This document shows positions 42,384 through 50,924 of a DNA stretch of 64,000 bases, piece after piece. The position numbers were made by a program, and so were the translations under genes. The stretch is from Hyphococcus luteus. GTDB taxonomy: Bacteria > Pseudomonadota > Alphaproteobacteria > Caulobacterales > Parvularculaceae. Location of the stretch: assembly GCF_002943565.1 (NCBI RefSeq), contig NZ_PJCH01000015.1, forward strand, positions 62,001 to 126,000, given 5' to 3'. Numbering within the stretch: position 1 is the stretch's first letter; every line of letters begins with the position of its first letter. The notes below the pieces were generated by a model. The model ran no database searches, was not told where the DNA came from, and saw only the letters and a list, made by a program, of their open reading frames with translations.

Positions 42384-45083
42384 TCAGGCGGTCAGCGACC
42401 GCTCGCGGGCGACCGCCACCGCTTCAGCGCGGTTTTCGACGCCAAGCTTGGCGAAAATATTCTTCAGATGAAACTTCACCGTGTTTTCGGTCATATCGAG
42501 CACGCGGGCGATTTCCTTGTTCCGCGCCCCGTTGCTGAGTTCCGACATCACTTCTCGCTCCCGCGCGCTCAAAAGGTCGAGACGCTTATGGGTCTTAAGA
42601 CGCATCCGGCGCAGGCGGCCGGCCTCCAGCAAATCTTCAATGAAGCTGCGCAGGAAACTGCCCGATGCGCGCAGCTTGCTCTGCTGGCGGCAGACGCGCA
42701 GCAAATCCTCGATTTCCAGCGGCATTTCGAGGAAAAGGCGGCGCGCGTTCTGGGGCGCGGCGATGGACAGCACCTTGAGCAGTTGCGCCGCGCCGTTAAT
42801 TTCGTCTTTGGCGGCGTAGCTGAATAGCGCACGGAAGATTCTCGCCTGCGCCGCATCGTAAGCGCGCCCGCCTCGCTCCGCCGCCGCCTCCAGATCGTCG
42901 ATAATTTCACGCGCGCCGTCCGGGCGGCGCTCGGCGAGCTGCAGGCAAAGACGCGCCATGCCGACAGCATGATGGCGCCGCCACTGAAACGGATCTTCGC
43001 GCCAGGCGCCGACCGAGAACGCAAGCCGGTCGTCGCTCAGCACGGCGCCTGCCTCAGCAAGCGCGCCAAAATACGCCAGCCACCGCCCCCGCTCGGCGAG
43101 CATAAGGGTTTGCAGGCGATCCAGATTGCGCCGTTGCGCCGTCATCTCGCCCCGCGCCAGAACAGCCAGCACCGCTTCGTGACCTTCGGCGCAATAGGCG
43201 ACGCTCGCAGAGGCCTGATAGACCGGCGCAAAAATCTCAAGCCAGGAATCATGGCGTTCAATATAGCTTAAAGAGCTGGAGAGAAAATTTTCAGCCGCGC
43301 CCATATCGTCCCGTTCGGCGCGCATGACGCCGAGCAGACCGTCTGCGATGTTTTTCAGCCCGCTGTCAGACCCATAATTTTCTTCGGCCAGCGCGCGGGC
43401 TTCGCTAATCGTCGCCTCAGCTTCATTGAGATTGAGCGCATGATATTGCGCAAGACCAAGATGAAAATAACAGTAATTCAACGGAAGCACCTGACCGCTC
43501 GCCTGCAAGCGCCGGATGGCCTCGCTGCTCGCCGCTTGGGCCGGCTCGATATCGCCGAGCACAAGCGGTTGCAGACAGGCTTCGGTGAGCCGCACTGCAA
43601 GATCGCCCGGATCGTTTTCATCGGCGCTCTTGAGCTTCTCCCGCGTCCGCGCCAGTTCGGCGAAGTTCATCGGCAGATCTTCGTAACGGTGCAAGAGACC
43701 GCTGACATGCTCGTAATCGCGGAGCGTCGCCGCATCCGCCTCCCTGCCGCCATGGGCGCGAAGCGGCTCCAGCTCTTCCAGAAGCCGGTGCGCGCGCGCA
43801 ATATCGCCAGTCTTCATGCAGTGATAGGCCTGACAGATTTGCAGGCGGGGAAAACGCCTGACCTCCTCGGCGGTGAATTGCTGGAGCAGACTGCTCGCAA
43901 TTCCGACGCCATATTCGATGATCAGCCGCCAGCCGCCGGCCGAAAGCACGACGCCCGCTGCCCGGACGGTGTCGCCGGCCGCCTTTGCGTGTTCGACCGC
44001 TTCGACAAGAAAGCCTTCTTTTTCAAACCACTCAGACGCCGCCCCATGCAGCGTCGGAATGCTTTGCGGCCTCTCCTTCTCAAGCGTTCGCTTCAGAAAA
44101 TCGCTGAACAGGTGATGACACCTGAACCAGCATTGATCGCGGTCAAGCGGAAAGATAAGCGCATGCAGCTTATGCAAACTCGAAAGTATCTGGCCGCAAT
44201 CTCCGCGCCCGCAAATCGAATTCGCCAGGTCGGCGTTAAACCGTTCGAGAATCGATGTTTTCAACAGAAACTCCTGAAGCGACGGCTCCAGTTCAAAAAG
44301 AATCTGCTCGGCGAAATAGTCCGCGACATTTCCTGACCATAACAAGTCGGCCGCTTTCGGCGCCGCGGCGTCATGGCGATCTTCGCACCACAGCTTGGCG
44401 AGCTGAAGCGCGACCGCCCATCCTTCCGTTTGATGTATCAGACCGTCCAGCACCGCAGCGGAAATCGCCGGTCCTAGAAGGTCGCGCGCTTCGGTATCGG
44501 TGAATTTCAGCGCGTCAGATCCGACCTCGATCAGCTGGTCGCGCGCCCTGTATGTTGCATGGATGATTTTCGGGCGCTCTCTTCCACTGATGAAGACATG
44601 CACATGATCGGGCGCGCTTGCAATAAAAGCATCCAGCAGTTTGTCCGCTTCGGCCGACTGAACGCGGTGATAATCGTCAAGCACCACCACGACATCCTGT
44701 TTGCATTCGGCAAGCTGATTGATCAGTGAGGCGAAGGCGGCGTCCGTTAACGTATCCGCCAGGCCCTGGCGCGCAGCCATTTCAAGCCGCCCAAGCCGCA
44801 CGCCCGCATTCGAAATCGCCGCGATGAGGTAAGACATGAGGCGCAAAAGCTCGCTGTCATTGTCGTCCAGCGACAGCCAGGCGACATGCGCCCCTTCCTG
44901 GCTCCACCGTTCGCACCATTCCGCCAGGAGAGACGTCTTGCCATATCCGGCCGGCGCAATAATCAAGCCAAGTTTTGACTGCCTCCACCGCAAAAATTCG
45001 CCGTCAAGGCGCCTGCGGACGATCAGATCGCGCCACAATTGCGGCGGACAAAGCTTGGTCTCAATGATCCAGTTCGTGTTCAT
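42384..45083 (-). CDS. MalT-type LuxR-family transcriptional activator (STAND ATPase)
   Basis: 899 residues from ATG 45083; the frame is open to 45146 with no better start. Domain order: N-terminal NTPase with Walker A APAGYGKTSLLAEW (about 43-56) and Walker B-like VVVVLDDYH, an arm and winged-helix region, a long helical TPR-like sensor part (about 380-780), and a C-terminal LuxR helix-turn-helix in the last 63 residues (LSAREREVMSELSNGARNKEIARVLDMTENTVKFHLKNIF). Such large ATP-dependent activators bind a ligand and oligomerise on DNA. It is upstream of the HyuA operon on the same strand, separated by a hairpin, and is a likely activator of it. Confidence 0.92.
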   Translation of the reverse strand: MNTNWIIETKLCPPQLWRDLIVRRRLDGEFLRWRQSKLGLIIAPAGYGKTSLLAEWCERWSQEGAHVAWLSLDDNDSELLRLMSYLIAAISNAGVRLGRLEMAARQGLADTLTDAAFASLINQLAECKQDVVVVLDDYHRVQSAEADKLLDAFIASAPDHVHVFISGRERPKIIHATYRARDQLIEVGSDALKFTDTEARDLLGPAISAAVLDGLIHQTEGWAVALQLAKLWCEDRHDAAAPKAADLLWSGNVADYFAEQILFELEPSLQEFLLKTSILERFNADLANSICGRGDCGQILSSLHKLHALIFPLDRDQCWFRCHHLFSDFLKRTLEKERPQSIPTLHGAASEWFEKEGFLVEAVEHAKAAGDTVRAAGVVLSAGGWRLIIEYGVGIASSLLQQFTAEEVRRFPRLQICQAYHCMKTGDIARAHRLLEELEPLRAHGGREADAATLRDYEHVSGLLHRYEDLPMNFAELARTREKLKSADENDPGDLAVRLTEACLQPLVLGDIEPAQAASSEAIRRLQASGQVLPLNYCYFHLGLAQYHALNLNEAEATISEARALAEENYGSDSGLKNIADGLLGVMRAERDDMGAAENFLSSSLSYIERHDSWLEIFAPVYQASASVAYCAEGHEAVLAVLARGEMTAQRRNLDRLQTLMLAERGRWLAYFGALAEAGAVLSDDRLAFSVGAWREDPFQWRRHHAVGMARLCLQLAERRPDGAREIIDDLEAAAERGGRAYDAAQARIFRALFSYAAKDEINGAAQLLKVLSIAAPQNARRLFLEMPLEIEDLLRVCRQQSKLRASGSFLRSFIEDLLEAGRLRRMRLKTHKRLDLLSAREREVMSELSNGARNKEIARVLDMTENTVKFHLKNIFAKLGVENRAEAVAVARERSLTA

Positions 45084-45256
45084 CGTTCCAGCTTGACTGC
45101 ATGCTCCTACCGGCCCGCATTCTCGCAATAAGGAGTGAAATAGCAAGACAATTCAAAACCGGATGCCGCTCGCCGCTGGGACGGGCTTGCCGCTTGGAAA
45201 AACCAAGCCTCAGGGGAAAGGCGAAGAATCGGTCTTTGTTTCAACGCCGCGCCTCT

Positions 45257-46303
45257 TCAGCGCTCGTCATAAACGACGCGAAACCCGATATGATTTGTCC
45301 CAAGGCCGGTTTCCTGCGCATGCCGCGCGGCCGGCCGATACCGCATGCAATAATTCTCCGCACACAAATAGCTTCCGCCCTTGATCACGCGCGCGGGGAC
45401 GCCGGGATTCGCCGGATCGTAACTCTCTTGTTTTTCCGGGCCGGACGGATTTCGTTTTGCAGTCTCATGTCGGGGCGCATACCAATCGCCGGTCCACTCC
45501 CAGACATTTCCGATCATGTCGTAAAGTCCATATGCATTCGGCGGAAAACAGCCAACGGGCGCAACGCCTTCATACCCATCCTCTTTGGTGTTTTGAACCG
45601 GGAAGAGGCCTTGCCAAGTGTTGGCGCCGCCGGGAGGCGTGCTGATTTCGTTGACGGAGGCGTCGCCTCCCGCCCGCGCCGCATACTCCCATTCCGCTTC
45701 CGTCGGCAGGCGTCCTCCCGCCCATTGCGCATACGCAGCCGCGTCTTCGAAAGCGACTTGCGTCACGGGCTCTGACGCCTTGGCCGCCGGCGCGTCCGGC
45801 CCTTGGGGGCGCCGCCAGTCAGCCCCCGGCGCATATCGCCACCAGTTGAGCTCCGCCGCAACAGACTGCGGCCGGAACACAGCGCCGCCGGGCTGCAAGG
45901 CAGACGCATCCTTCACGTCAATTCCGGCATAGGCGGACGGATCGACCGGACGTTCCGCGACGGTCACATATCCGGCATCCCTCACGAATTCAGCGAACTG
46001 ACCGACGGTCACTTCCGTCGGCGTTATCCAGAAGCTCGAGACGGACACTTCCCGGGCCGGTCCCTCTTCCGGATAGGTTGCGTTGCTTCCCATGATAAAG
46101 TCGCCGCCCTGAATGAAAACAGGCTCTGTCGGCGCCAGGCATTGTCGATCTGTTGCTGACGCCTCAAGCTCCGCTTCATTGCAGCCGCCGAAGAGCAGCA
46201 ACAAGAAGGCTGCGAGGAAAACAGGAAGGCGTCGCCAATGCAGAAGAACAATGCCAGAGCCTGCATCGCCTTCATAATAATCCGGTTGCTTCATCCAATT
46301 CAC
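45257..46303 (-). CDS. Formylglycine-generating-enzyme-family lipoprotein
   Basis: 348 residues, start GTG 46303 (AGGA 7 nt upstream). The N-terminus has basic residues, a hydrophobic run and a lipobox with Cys41 (LFGGC), so it is a membrane-anchored lipoprotein. The rest is the FGE/SUMF1 fold: FIMGSNATYPEEGPAR, LPTEAEWEYAARAGG, YDMIGNVWEW, and the core GGSYLCAENYCMRYRPAAR. Cys314 and Cys319 have the same C-x4-C spacing as the copper-binding active-site pair of aerobic FGEs, which convert a sulfatase cysteine to formylglycine. No sulfatase is in the window, so its client is unknown; non-catalytic FGE-fold proteins usually lack these cysteines. Confidence 0.85.
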   Translation of the reverse strand: MNWMKQPDYYEGDAGSGIVLLHWRRLPVFLAAFLLLLFGGCNEAELEASATDRQCLAPTEPVFIQGGDFIMGSNATYPEEGPAREVSVSSFWITPTEVTVGQFAEFVRDAGYVTVAERPVDPSAYAGIDVKDASALQPGGAVFRPQSVAAELNWWRYAPGADWRRPQGPDAPAAKASEPVTQVAFEDAAAYAQWAGGRLPTEAEWEYAARAGGDASVNEISTPPGGANTWQGLFPVQNTKEDGYEGVAPVGCFPPNAYGLYDMIGNVWEWTGDWYAPRHETAKRNPSGPEKQESYDPANPGVPARVIKGGSYLCAENYCMRYRPAARHAQETGLGTNHIGFRVVYDER

Positions 46304-46540
46304 GCCAGTTTCCTATGGGCGACTATGGATAATTACCACGCATTTCCTCCTTCGTCTCGTCCATAAAGGCCGGCCCCATTCCCCACCGCCGCAGCGTGGG
46401 GCACATGGCGGCGCGCCTTTTGAATTCCTTATTGGCGCCGCTGTCTTATGTGTGAATCATCCATTACGGCAATCCGGCCCGCTTGACGCCGAGGCATGCT
46501 CCGGCGAACCATAGCGCCAGCGACTTCACGGAGCCTTCTC

Positions 46541-47530
46541 ATGCGCGCAATGGTGTTCGAAAAGCCCGGCGCCCCGCTCGCCTTGCGGGACATGCCTGCG
46601 CCGGATCCCGGCGAGGGCGAAATCCGCATCTGCGTGCGCGCCTGCGCCGTCTGCCGCACGGATCTGCATATTGTCGACGGCGATCTCACAAAGCCGAAAC
46701 TGCCGCTCGTTCCCGGTCATGAAATTATCGGCGTCGTCGACGCGCTGGGACCCGGCGTGGAAGGCCTTGCGCAAGGAGACCGCGTCGGCGTGCCCTGGCT
46801 CGGCTATAGCTGCGGAAAATGCAGATACTGCCTGAAGGGCCAGGAAAATCTGTGCGCGGCCGCGCAGTTCACCGGCTACACCCGCGACGGCGGCTTTGCG
46901 GACTATACAGCAGCGGACGCGCGCTACTGCTTTCCCATTCCGGATGTGTATTCGGACGAGGAAGCCGCGCCGCTGATGTGCGCGGGCCTGATCGGCTATC
47001 GTTCCTATCGCATGACGGGCGAGGCCAAACGCCTCGGCCTTTACGGCTTCGGCGCGGCGGCGCACATCATTGCGCAAGTCGCGGTTCATCAAAAACGCGA
47101 CGTTTACGCCTTCACCAAGCCGGGCGATGAAAAGGGACAGGCCTTCGCCCGGGCCCTCGGCGCCGTCTGGGCCGGCGGCAGCGACGAGGCGCCGCCGCAG
47201 CGTCTCGATGCGGCGATCATTTTCGCGCCGGTCGGGGCGCTGGTTCCGGCCGCGCTGAAAGCCGTCGACAAGGGCGGCGCGGTAATCTGCGCCGGCATTC
47301 ACATGAGCGATATCCCGTCTTTTCCTTATGCGGATTTATGGGAGGAACGTCAGATCCGCTCGGTTGCGAACCTCACCCGCCAAGACGGCGTAGAATTTTT
47401 GAAAGTCGCGCCCGATGCGAAGGTGAAAACCGCGACGCATCCCTACCCGCTCGAAAAGGCGAATGAAGCGCTCGACGATTTAAGAGCCGGCCGGTTCGAG
47501 GGCGCCGCCGTCCTGATGATGGACCTTTAA
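46541..47530 (+). CDS. Zinc-dependent alcohol dehydrogenase (MDR family)
   Basis: 329 residues from ATG 46541 with GGAG upstream. Catalytic zinc ligands Cys38 (CAVCRTD) and His60-Glu61 (PGHEIIG); structural zinc cysteines Cys91, Cys94, Cys97 and Cys105 (CGKCRYC, then ENLC). The nucleotide-binding region (LGLYGFGAAAHIIAQVA) lacks a textbook GxGxxG. It oxidises an alcohol or reduces an aldehyde; substrate unknown. Transcribed alone, divergent from the FGE lipoprotein gene and convergent with the TpsB gene 14 nt away. Confidence 0.9.
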   Translation: MRAMVFEKPGAPLALRDMPAPDPGEGEIRICVRACAVCRTDLHIVDGDLTKPKLPLVPGHEIIGVVDALGPGVEGLAQGDRVGVPWLGYSCGKCRYCLKGQENLCAAAQFTGYTRDGGFADYTAADARYCFPIPDVYSDEEAAPLMCAGLIGYRSYRMTGEAKRLGLYGFGAAAHIIAQVAVHQKRDVYAFTKPGDEKGQAFARALGAVWAGGSDEAPPQRLDAAIIFAPVGALVPAALKAVDKGGAVICAGIHMSDIPSFPYADLWEERQIRSVANLTRQDGVEFLKVAPDAKVKTATHPYPLEKANEALDDLRAGRFEGAAVLMMDL

Positions 47531-47544
47531 GCGCTCCCACGCCG

Positions 47545-49215
47545 TCAAAACGATTTCGACAGGTTGAAAAATCCGCGCCAGCTCTGATCGCCTTGGGTGA
47601 AAGGCGCGCCGTCCAGCGGCTTGGCGAGCTCGGCGTTGAAATGCAGATCGTTGCTGAAATTGAGGCGCAAGCCGCCGCCTGCGGAGGACAGATCCAGCTT
47701 TTCAAACTGGGGCGGCACATTGTCGTTCCAGACCGCGCCGTAATCGTAAAAACCGTAAAACTGATAGGACTTCAAAAACTCGGCGACGGCCGGTCCGCCA
47801 TAACGCAGCTCCACATTCGCAGCGACGCCGTCCTCGCCCTTGAATTCGCTGTAATCATAGGCGCGCCCGTAACGCGCGCCGCCGAGCGAGAACTCTTCGG
47901 AAGCCAAAAGCGGATCGAGAGCATATTGCCCGGCGACGCTCGCATAGACGCTGATCTTCTGACTGACAGTCTGGAGACGGCCGAACTCGGCGTTGAATTT
48001 CGTGAATTCGGCGGTTGCGTCCGGCCGCGACAGCAGGCCGGTAGTGGATGCGCCCAATATGTTAAGCCCCCGCGTCGCTTCCGCCGAAACGGACGTCACG
48101 CCGTCGAGATGCGCCTTGCGCAAGGTCATGGAAGCGTAGACAGAGCGAATCCTGTCCTCGAAGCGCACGGCGTCCATGCGTTCTTCCTCGAAATTGCGTC
48201 CTTGCAGGCCGGCCGACGCCAGAAGGGCAAGCTTGCGGCGGCGGATCAGCGGATAGCTCAATCCAACCCGCAAGCGCGTTGTGCGGCTTTCCACCTCTTC
48301 CGCGGCGCGCGGCCCCCCGGCCTTGAAAGAAGAGGTCATGGCCTCTGTATTCAAGGCGAGGCCGCCGCCGCCAATCGGCGTTGCGTAAGCAATCCGGACG
48401 AGCGCGAGCTCGTCCGGAGAGGCGGGAATGAAAAAAAGACCGGCCGTAAGCTGGTCGCCGGTCGTAAGCGCGGAATTCGCCGAGAGGCTGACATAGGCCT
48501 GATGGGGTCCTGCGTCTTTCGTGCCGCGATTGTCGGCGTAGATGCTGCCCTCAATACGATCCTGTTTGATTTTGACGATCAGCCGGTGGCGCGCGAAGTC
48601 GTCAAGCTGCGGTTCGATTTTAGATGACGCAACAGTCATGCCCGGAAGGTCGCCGATGAGCGCAAGCTTGCGCTCCAACGTCGACAAACGAAGCGGACGC
48701 TCCTTCATGACGTCAATGAGACGTTTCCTGACAGCCGCCGGGGCGCCGTCTTCGAACTCGACATCGGCGATATAGCCTTCGGCGATCTCAATCTTCAAAA
48801 CACCGCTCGCTGGGTTTTGCGCCGGAACGATCGCGCGGGAGAGGAAATACCCCTTTTCGCGGTACAGGCCCGTGATGGCGTCGGCGAGCGCCGCCACATC
48901 GTCGATTGTCACATATTGCGCGAGAAGATCGTCATAAAGCGGCGCGAATCTTTCAGGCGGAATGGCGTTTGCGCCGGTGATGGCGACGGCCGTGAGCACA
49001 AACCGGTCGAGCTGCTCGTCGTCTTCCACCGCCGGCACAGGCGGGCCCGGACGCAGCCTGTCGAGATAGGCCGGCTCTTTGTCGCGCGCCGCCGGTTCGG
49101 GCGCCGGCAAACGCTCTTCGACATTTTCAGGCGCCTGCGCCGTTGCAGCGCCTGCGCCTAAGGCGAGGAACGCGCAAAAAACAACGACCACGGGCCAGAG
49201 AGACGAATAACGCAT
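47545..49215 (-). CDS. TpsB-type outer-membrane transporter (ShlB/FhaC family)
   Basis: 556 residues. Signal peptide to about residue 26 (TAQAP), then POTRA-type domains (about 65-150 IAITGANAIPPERFAPLYDDLLAQYVT; KIEIAEGYIADVEFEDG) and a 16-strand barrel with the conserved ARYGRAYDYSEFKGEDGVAANVELRY region and the terminal SWRGFFNLSKSF. These proteins secrete or activate large TpsA exoproteins in two-partner secretion. No TpsA-type hemagglutinin gene is in the window. The neighbours are a FecR-repeat protein and a CHASE2 kinase, divergently arranged. Confidence 0.88.
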   Translation of the reverse strand: MRYSSLWPVVVVFCAFLALGAGAATAQAPENVEERLPAPEPAARDKEPAYLDRLRPGPPVPAVEDDEQLDRFVLTAVAITGANAIPPERFAPLYDDLLAQYVTIDDVAALADAITGLYREKGYFLSRAIVPAQNPASGVLKIEIAEGYIADVEFEDGAPAAVRKRLIDVMKERPLRLSTLERKLALIGDLPGMTVASSKIEPQLDDFARHRLIVKIKQDRIEGSIYADNRGTKDAGPHQAYVSLSANSALTTGDQLTAGLFFIPASPDELALVRIAYATPIGGGGLALNTEAMTSSFKAGGPRAAEEVESRTTRLRVGLSYPLIRRRKLALLASAGLQGRNFEEERMDAVRFEDRIRSVYASMTLRKAHLDGVTSVSAEATRGLNILGASTTGLLSRPDATAEFTKFNAEFGRLQTVSQKISVYASVAGQYALDPLLASEEFSLGGARYGRAYDYSEFKGEDGVAANVELRYGGPAVAEFLKSYQFYGFYDYGAVWNDNVPPQFEKLDLSSAGGGLRLNFSNDLHFNAELAKPLDGAPFTQGDQSWRGFFNLSKSF

Positions 49216-49446
49216 TCTTCGACCATTCCAGGAACACGCTTGCAGACCGGATCATCAGTCCGCTTGGCAACGTCGCTCCGGTTATAGTCATTTTATAGCG
49301 TAATAAAGATAATGTTTTATTTATGGTGAATGCACCGTTAACCGAGGCTCAATCAATTTTAATAAGTTTTAAATTACCCGCTTTCTATAAAACGCTTGAG
49401 TTTAATCCCGGCGGCGTCTCTGTAAGCCCCCGTTTGGAGGTAGGTC

Positions 49447-50871
49447 ATGAAACTGACCAAATATATTGCAAGCCTTGTCGGCAGCCTCTTCATGCTCATT
49501 GCGGCGGCTTACGCCGACAATGGCGGCTGGCGCGTCGTGGAAACCTCCGGCGCTGTTCGCATTTCCCAAACCATGGCTGGCGTTCAGCTCGTCTCCACAG
49601 GCGAAACCCTTCGCGGCGGCTCTATCCTTTCGACCGGACTTGACGGACGCGCCGTGCTCGCCCGCGGCGAACAAACGATTGTCGTCGGCCCCAACAGCCG
49701 CATGTCCCTGCCCGCCATAGAGGAAAAAGGCATGACCCGGATCTTTCAGGATCTCGGCACGCTGATGTTCAAGGTCGATAAAAGAGAAAAACAGCACTTC
49801 CGGGTGGAAACGCCGGTCATCGCGGCCGTCGTGAAGGGAACGACATTCACCGTCACCGCCGGCACGAACAGCCATGCGGTTCATGTCGCCGAAGGCCTCG
49901 TTGAAGTGACGCCGATTGACAGCAATAACAGCGTTCTGGTGCCGGCCGGCGAAACCGTGCGTGTCTCGACGGCGGATCACGCCTTCATGCAGCCGGCGCG
50001 CGGCGGCGGCGACAACGCCAAACCTGAGCCGACCGAAATTGAGCCGGCCGAAGGCGGCAAGCGCGCCGGTCTGATGATCCCGACCAATATTGGCGTCGAT
50101 CCGATCGACTTCGCCGGCGTTACCGACGGTCTTGTCAAAGCGGAAAATCCCGGCGCGATGGCCCGCGAAAGCAATTCGCCGGTGTTTGACGCAGGCAATT
50201 TCCGCCAGGCCAGCAACGCCAATCCGAGAGCGCTTGCCGCGATTACGGGCGACCGGCCCCGCGGCCCCGGCGCCAATACCGGCGTCAACGCAAATGCGGG
50301 CGCCGGCAATGGCCTCGCCATCGGTCTTGGAAACAGCAACGGCAATGCCGGCGGCAATGGCAATGGCATCGCCCTCGGCGTCGGCAACGGCAACGGCAAT
50401 GCCGGCGGCAACGGCAATGGCATCGCCCTCGGCGTCGGCAACGGCAACGGCAACGGCAATGGCAATGGCCTCGCTCTCGGCGTCGGCAATGGCAACGGCA
50501 ATACCGGCGGCAATAGCAACACAGGCGGTGGCGCGAATGTGAACGTCAATGCTGGCGGCGGCGCCAATGTCGGCGTCAACGCCGGCGGCGGCAATGGCGG
50601 GGCCGATGTCGACGTCAACGCTGGCGCGGGCGGTGTTGATGTGGGGGTCAATGCCGGCGGCGGCAATGGCGGCGTCGATGTCAACGTCACCGCAGGCGCA
50701 GGCGGCGCAGCAGATGTGAACGTCACAGCCGGCGCCGGCGCGGGCGGCGTCAATGTAGGGGCGAATGTCGGCGGCTTGGGCGTCGGCCTTGGCGGCGACG
50801 GACTAGATCTCGACGCCAATCCCGGCCAGGGACAAGACCCGGGTAACGATCGCGGCCTTCTGCCCTTCTAA
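49447..50871 (+). CDS. Secreted FecR-domain protein with Gly/Asn-rich repeat tail
   Basis: 474 residues, ATG with GGAGG upstream. Signal peptide MKLTKYIASLVGSLFMLIAA then AYADN. Residues about 45-150 form a FecR domain (VETSGAVRISQTMAG; TPVIAAVVKGTTFTVTAG; VHVAEGLVEVTP). The last 190 residues are low complexity, with 18-residue units such as GNGNAGGNGNGIALGVGN and then GGGANVNVNAGGG-type units, likely a beta-solenoid or flexible secreted tail. FecR domains usually bind surface ligands or signal to sigma factors, but here no sigma/anti-sigma gene is seen. It is followed by the CHASE2 histidine kinase after 53 nt. Confidence 0.83.
   Translation: MKLTKYIASLVGSLFMLIAAAYADNGGWRVVETSGAVRISQTMAGVQLVSTGETLRGGSILSTGLDGRAVLARGEQTIVVGPNSRMSLPAIEEKGMTRIFQDLGTLMFKVDKREKQHFRVETPVIAAVVKGTTFTVTAGTNSHAVHVAEGLVEVTPIDSNNSVLVPAGETVRVSTADHAFMQPARGGGDNAKPEPTEIEPAEGGKRAGLMIPTNIGVDPIDFAGVTDGLVKAENPGAMARESNSPVFDAGNFRQASNANPRALAAITGDRPRGPGANTGVNANAGAGNGLAIGLGNSNGNAGGNGNGIALGVGNGNGNAGGNGNGIALGVGNGNGNGNGNGLALGVGNGNGNTGGNSNTGGGANVNVNAGGGANVGVNAGGGNGGADVDVNAGAGGVDVGVNAGGGNGGVDVNVTAGAGGAADVNVTAGAGAGGVNVGANVGGLGVGLGGDGLDLDANPGQGQDPGNDRGLLPF
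50333..50520 (+). repeat. 54-bp tandem coding repeats in the FecR protein tail
   Basis: The DNA repeats in units of about 54 bp that encode GNGNAGGNGNGIALGVGN and variants, about three copies, followed by shorter GGC-AAT and GGC-GGC-GGC units. These can expand or contract by slippage. Confidence 0.75.
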
Positions 50872-50924
50872 ATCTTAACGCTTCCTGCGGTACGGTCCGC
50901 TGACCGCAAACCAGCAAGACCGGA

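Noticed and set aside
49977-50819. Minus-strand 280-residue Pro-rich frame
   Set aside because: It mirrors the Gly/Asn-repeat tail of the FecR gene, which has a signal peptide and ribosome site.
50333-50865. RTX-type calcium repeats in the FecR protein tail
   Set aside because: The repeats are GN/GGN-type and lack the regular GGxGxDxUx nonapeptide.
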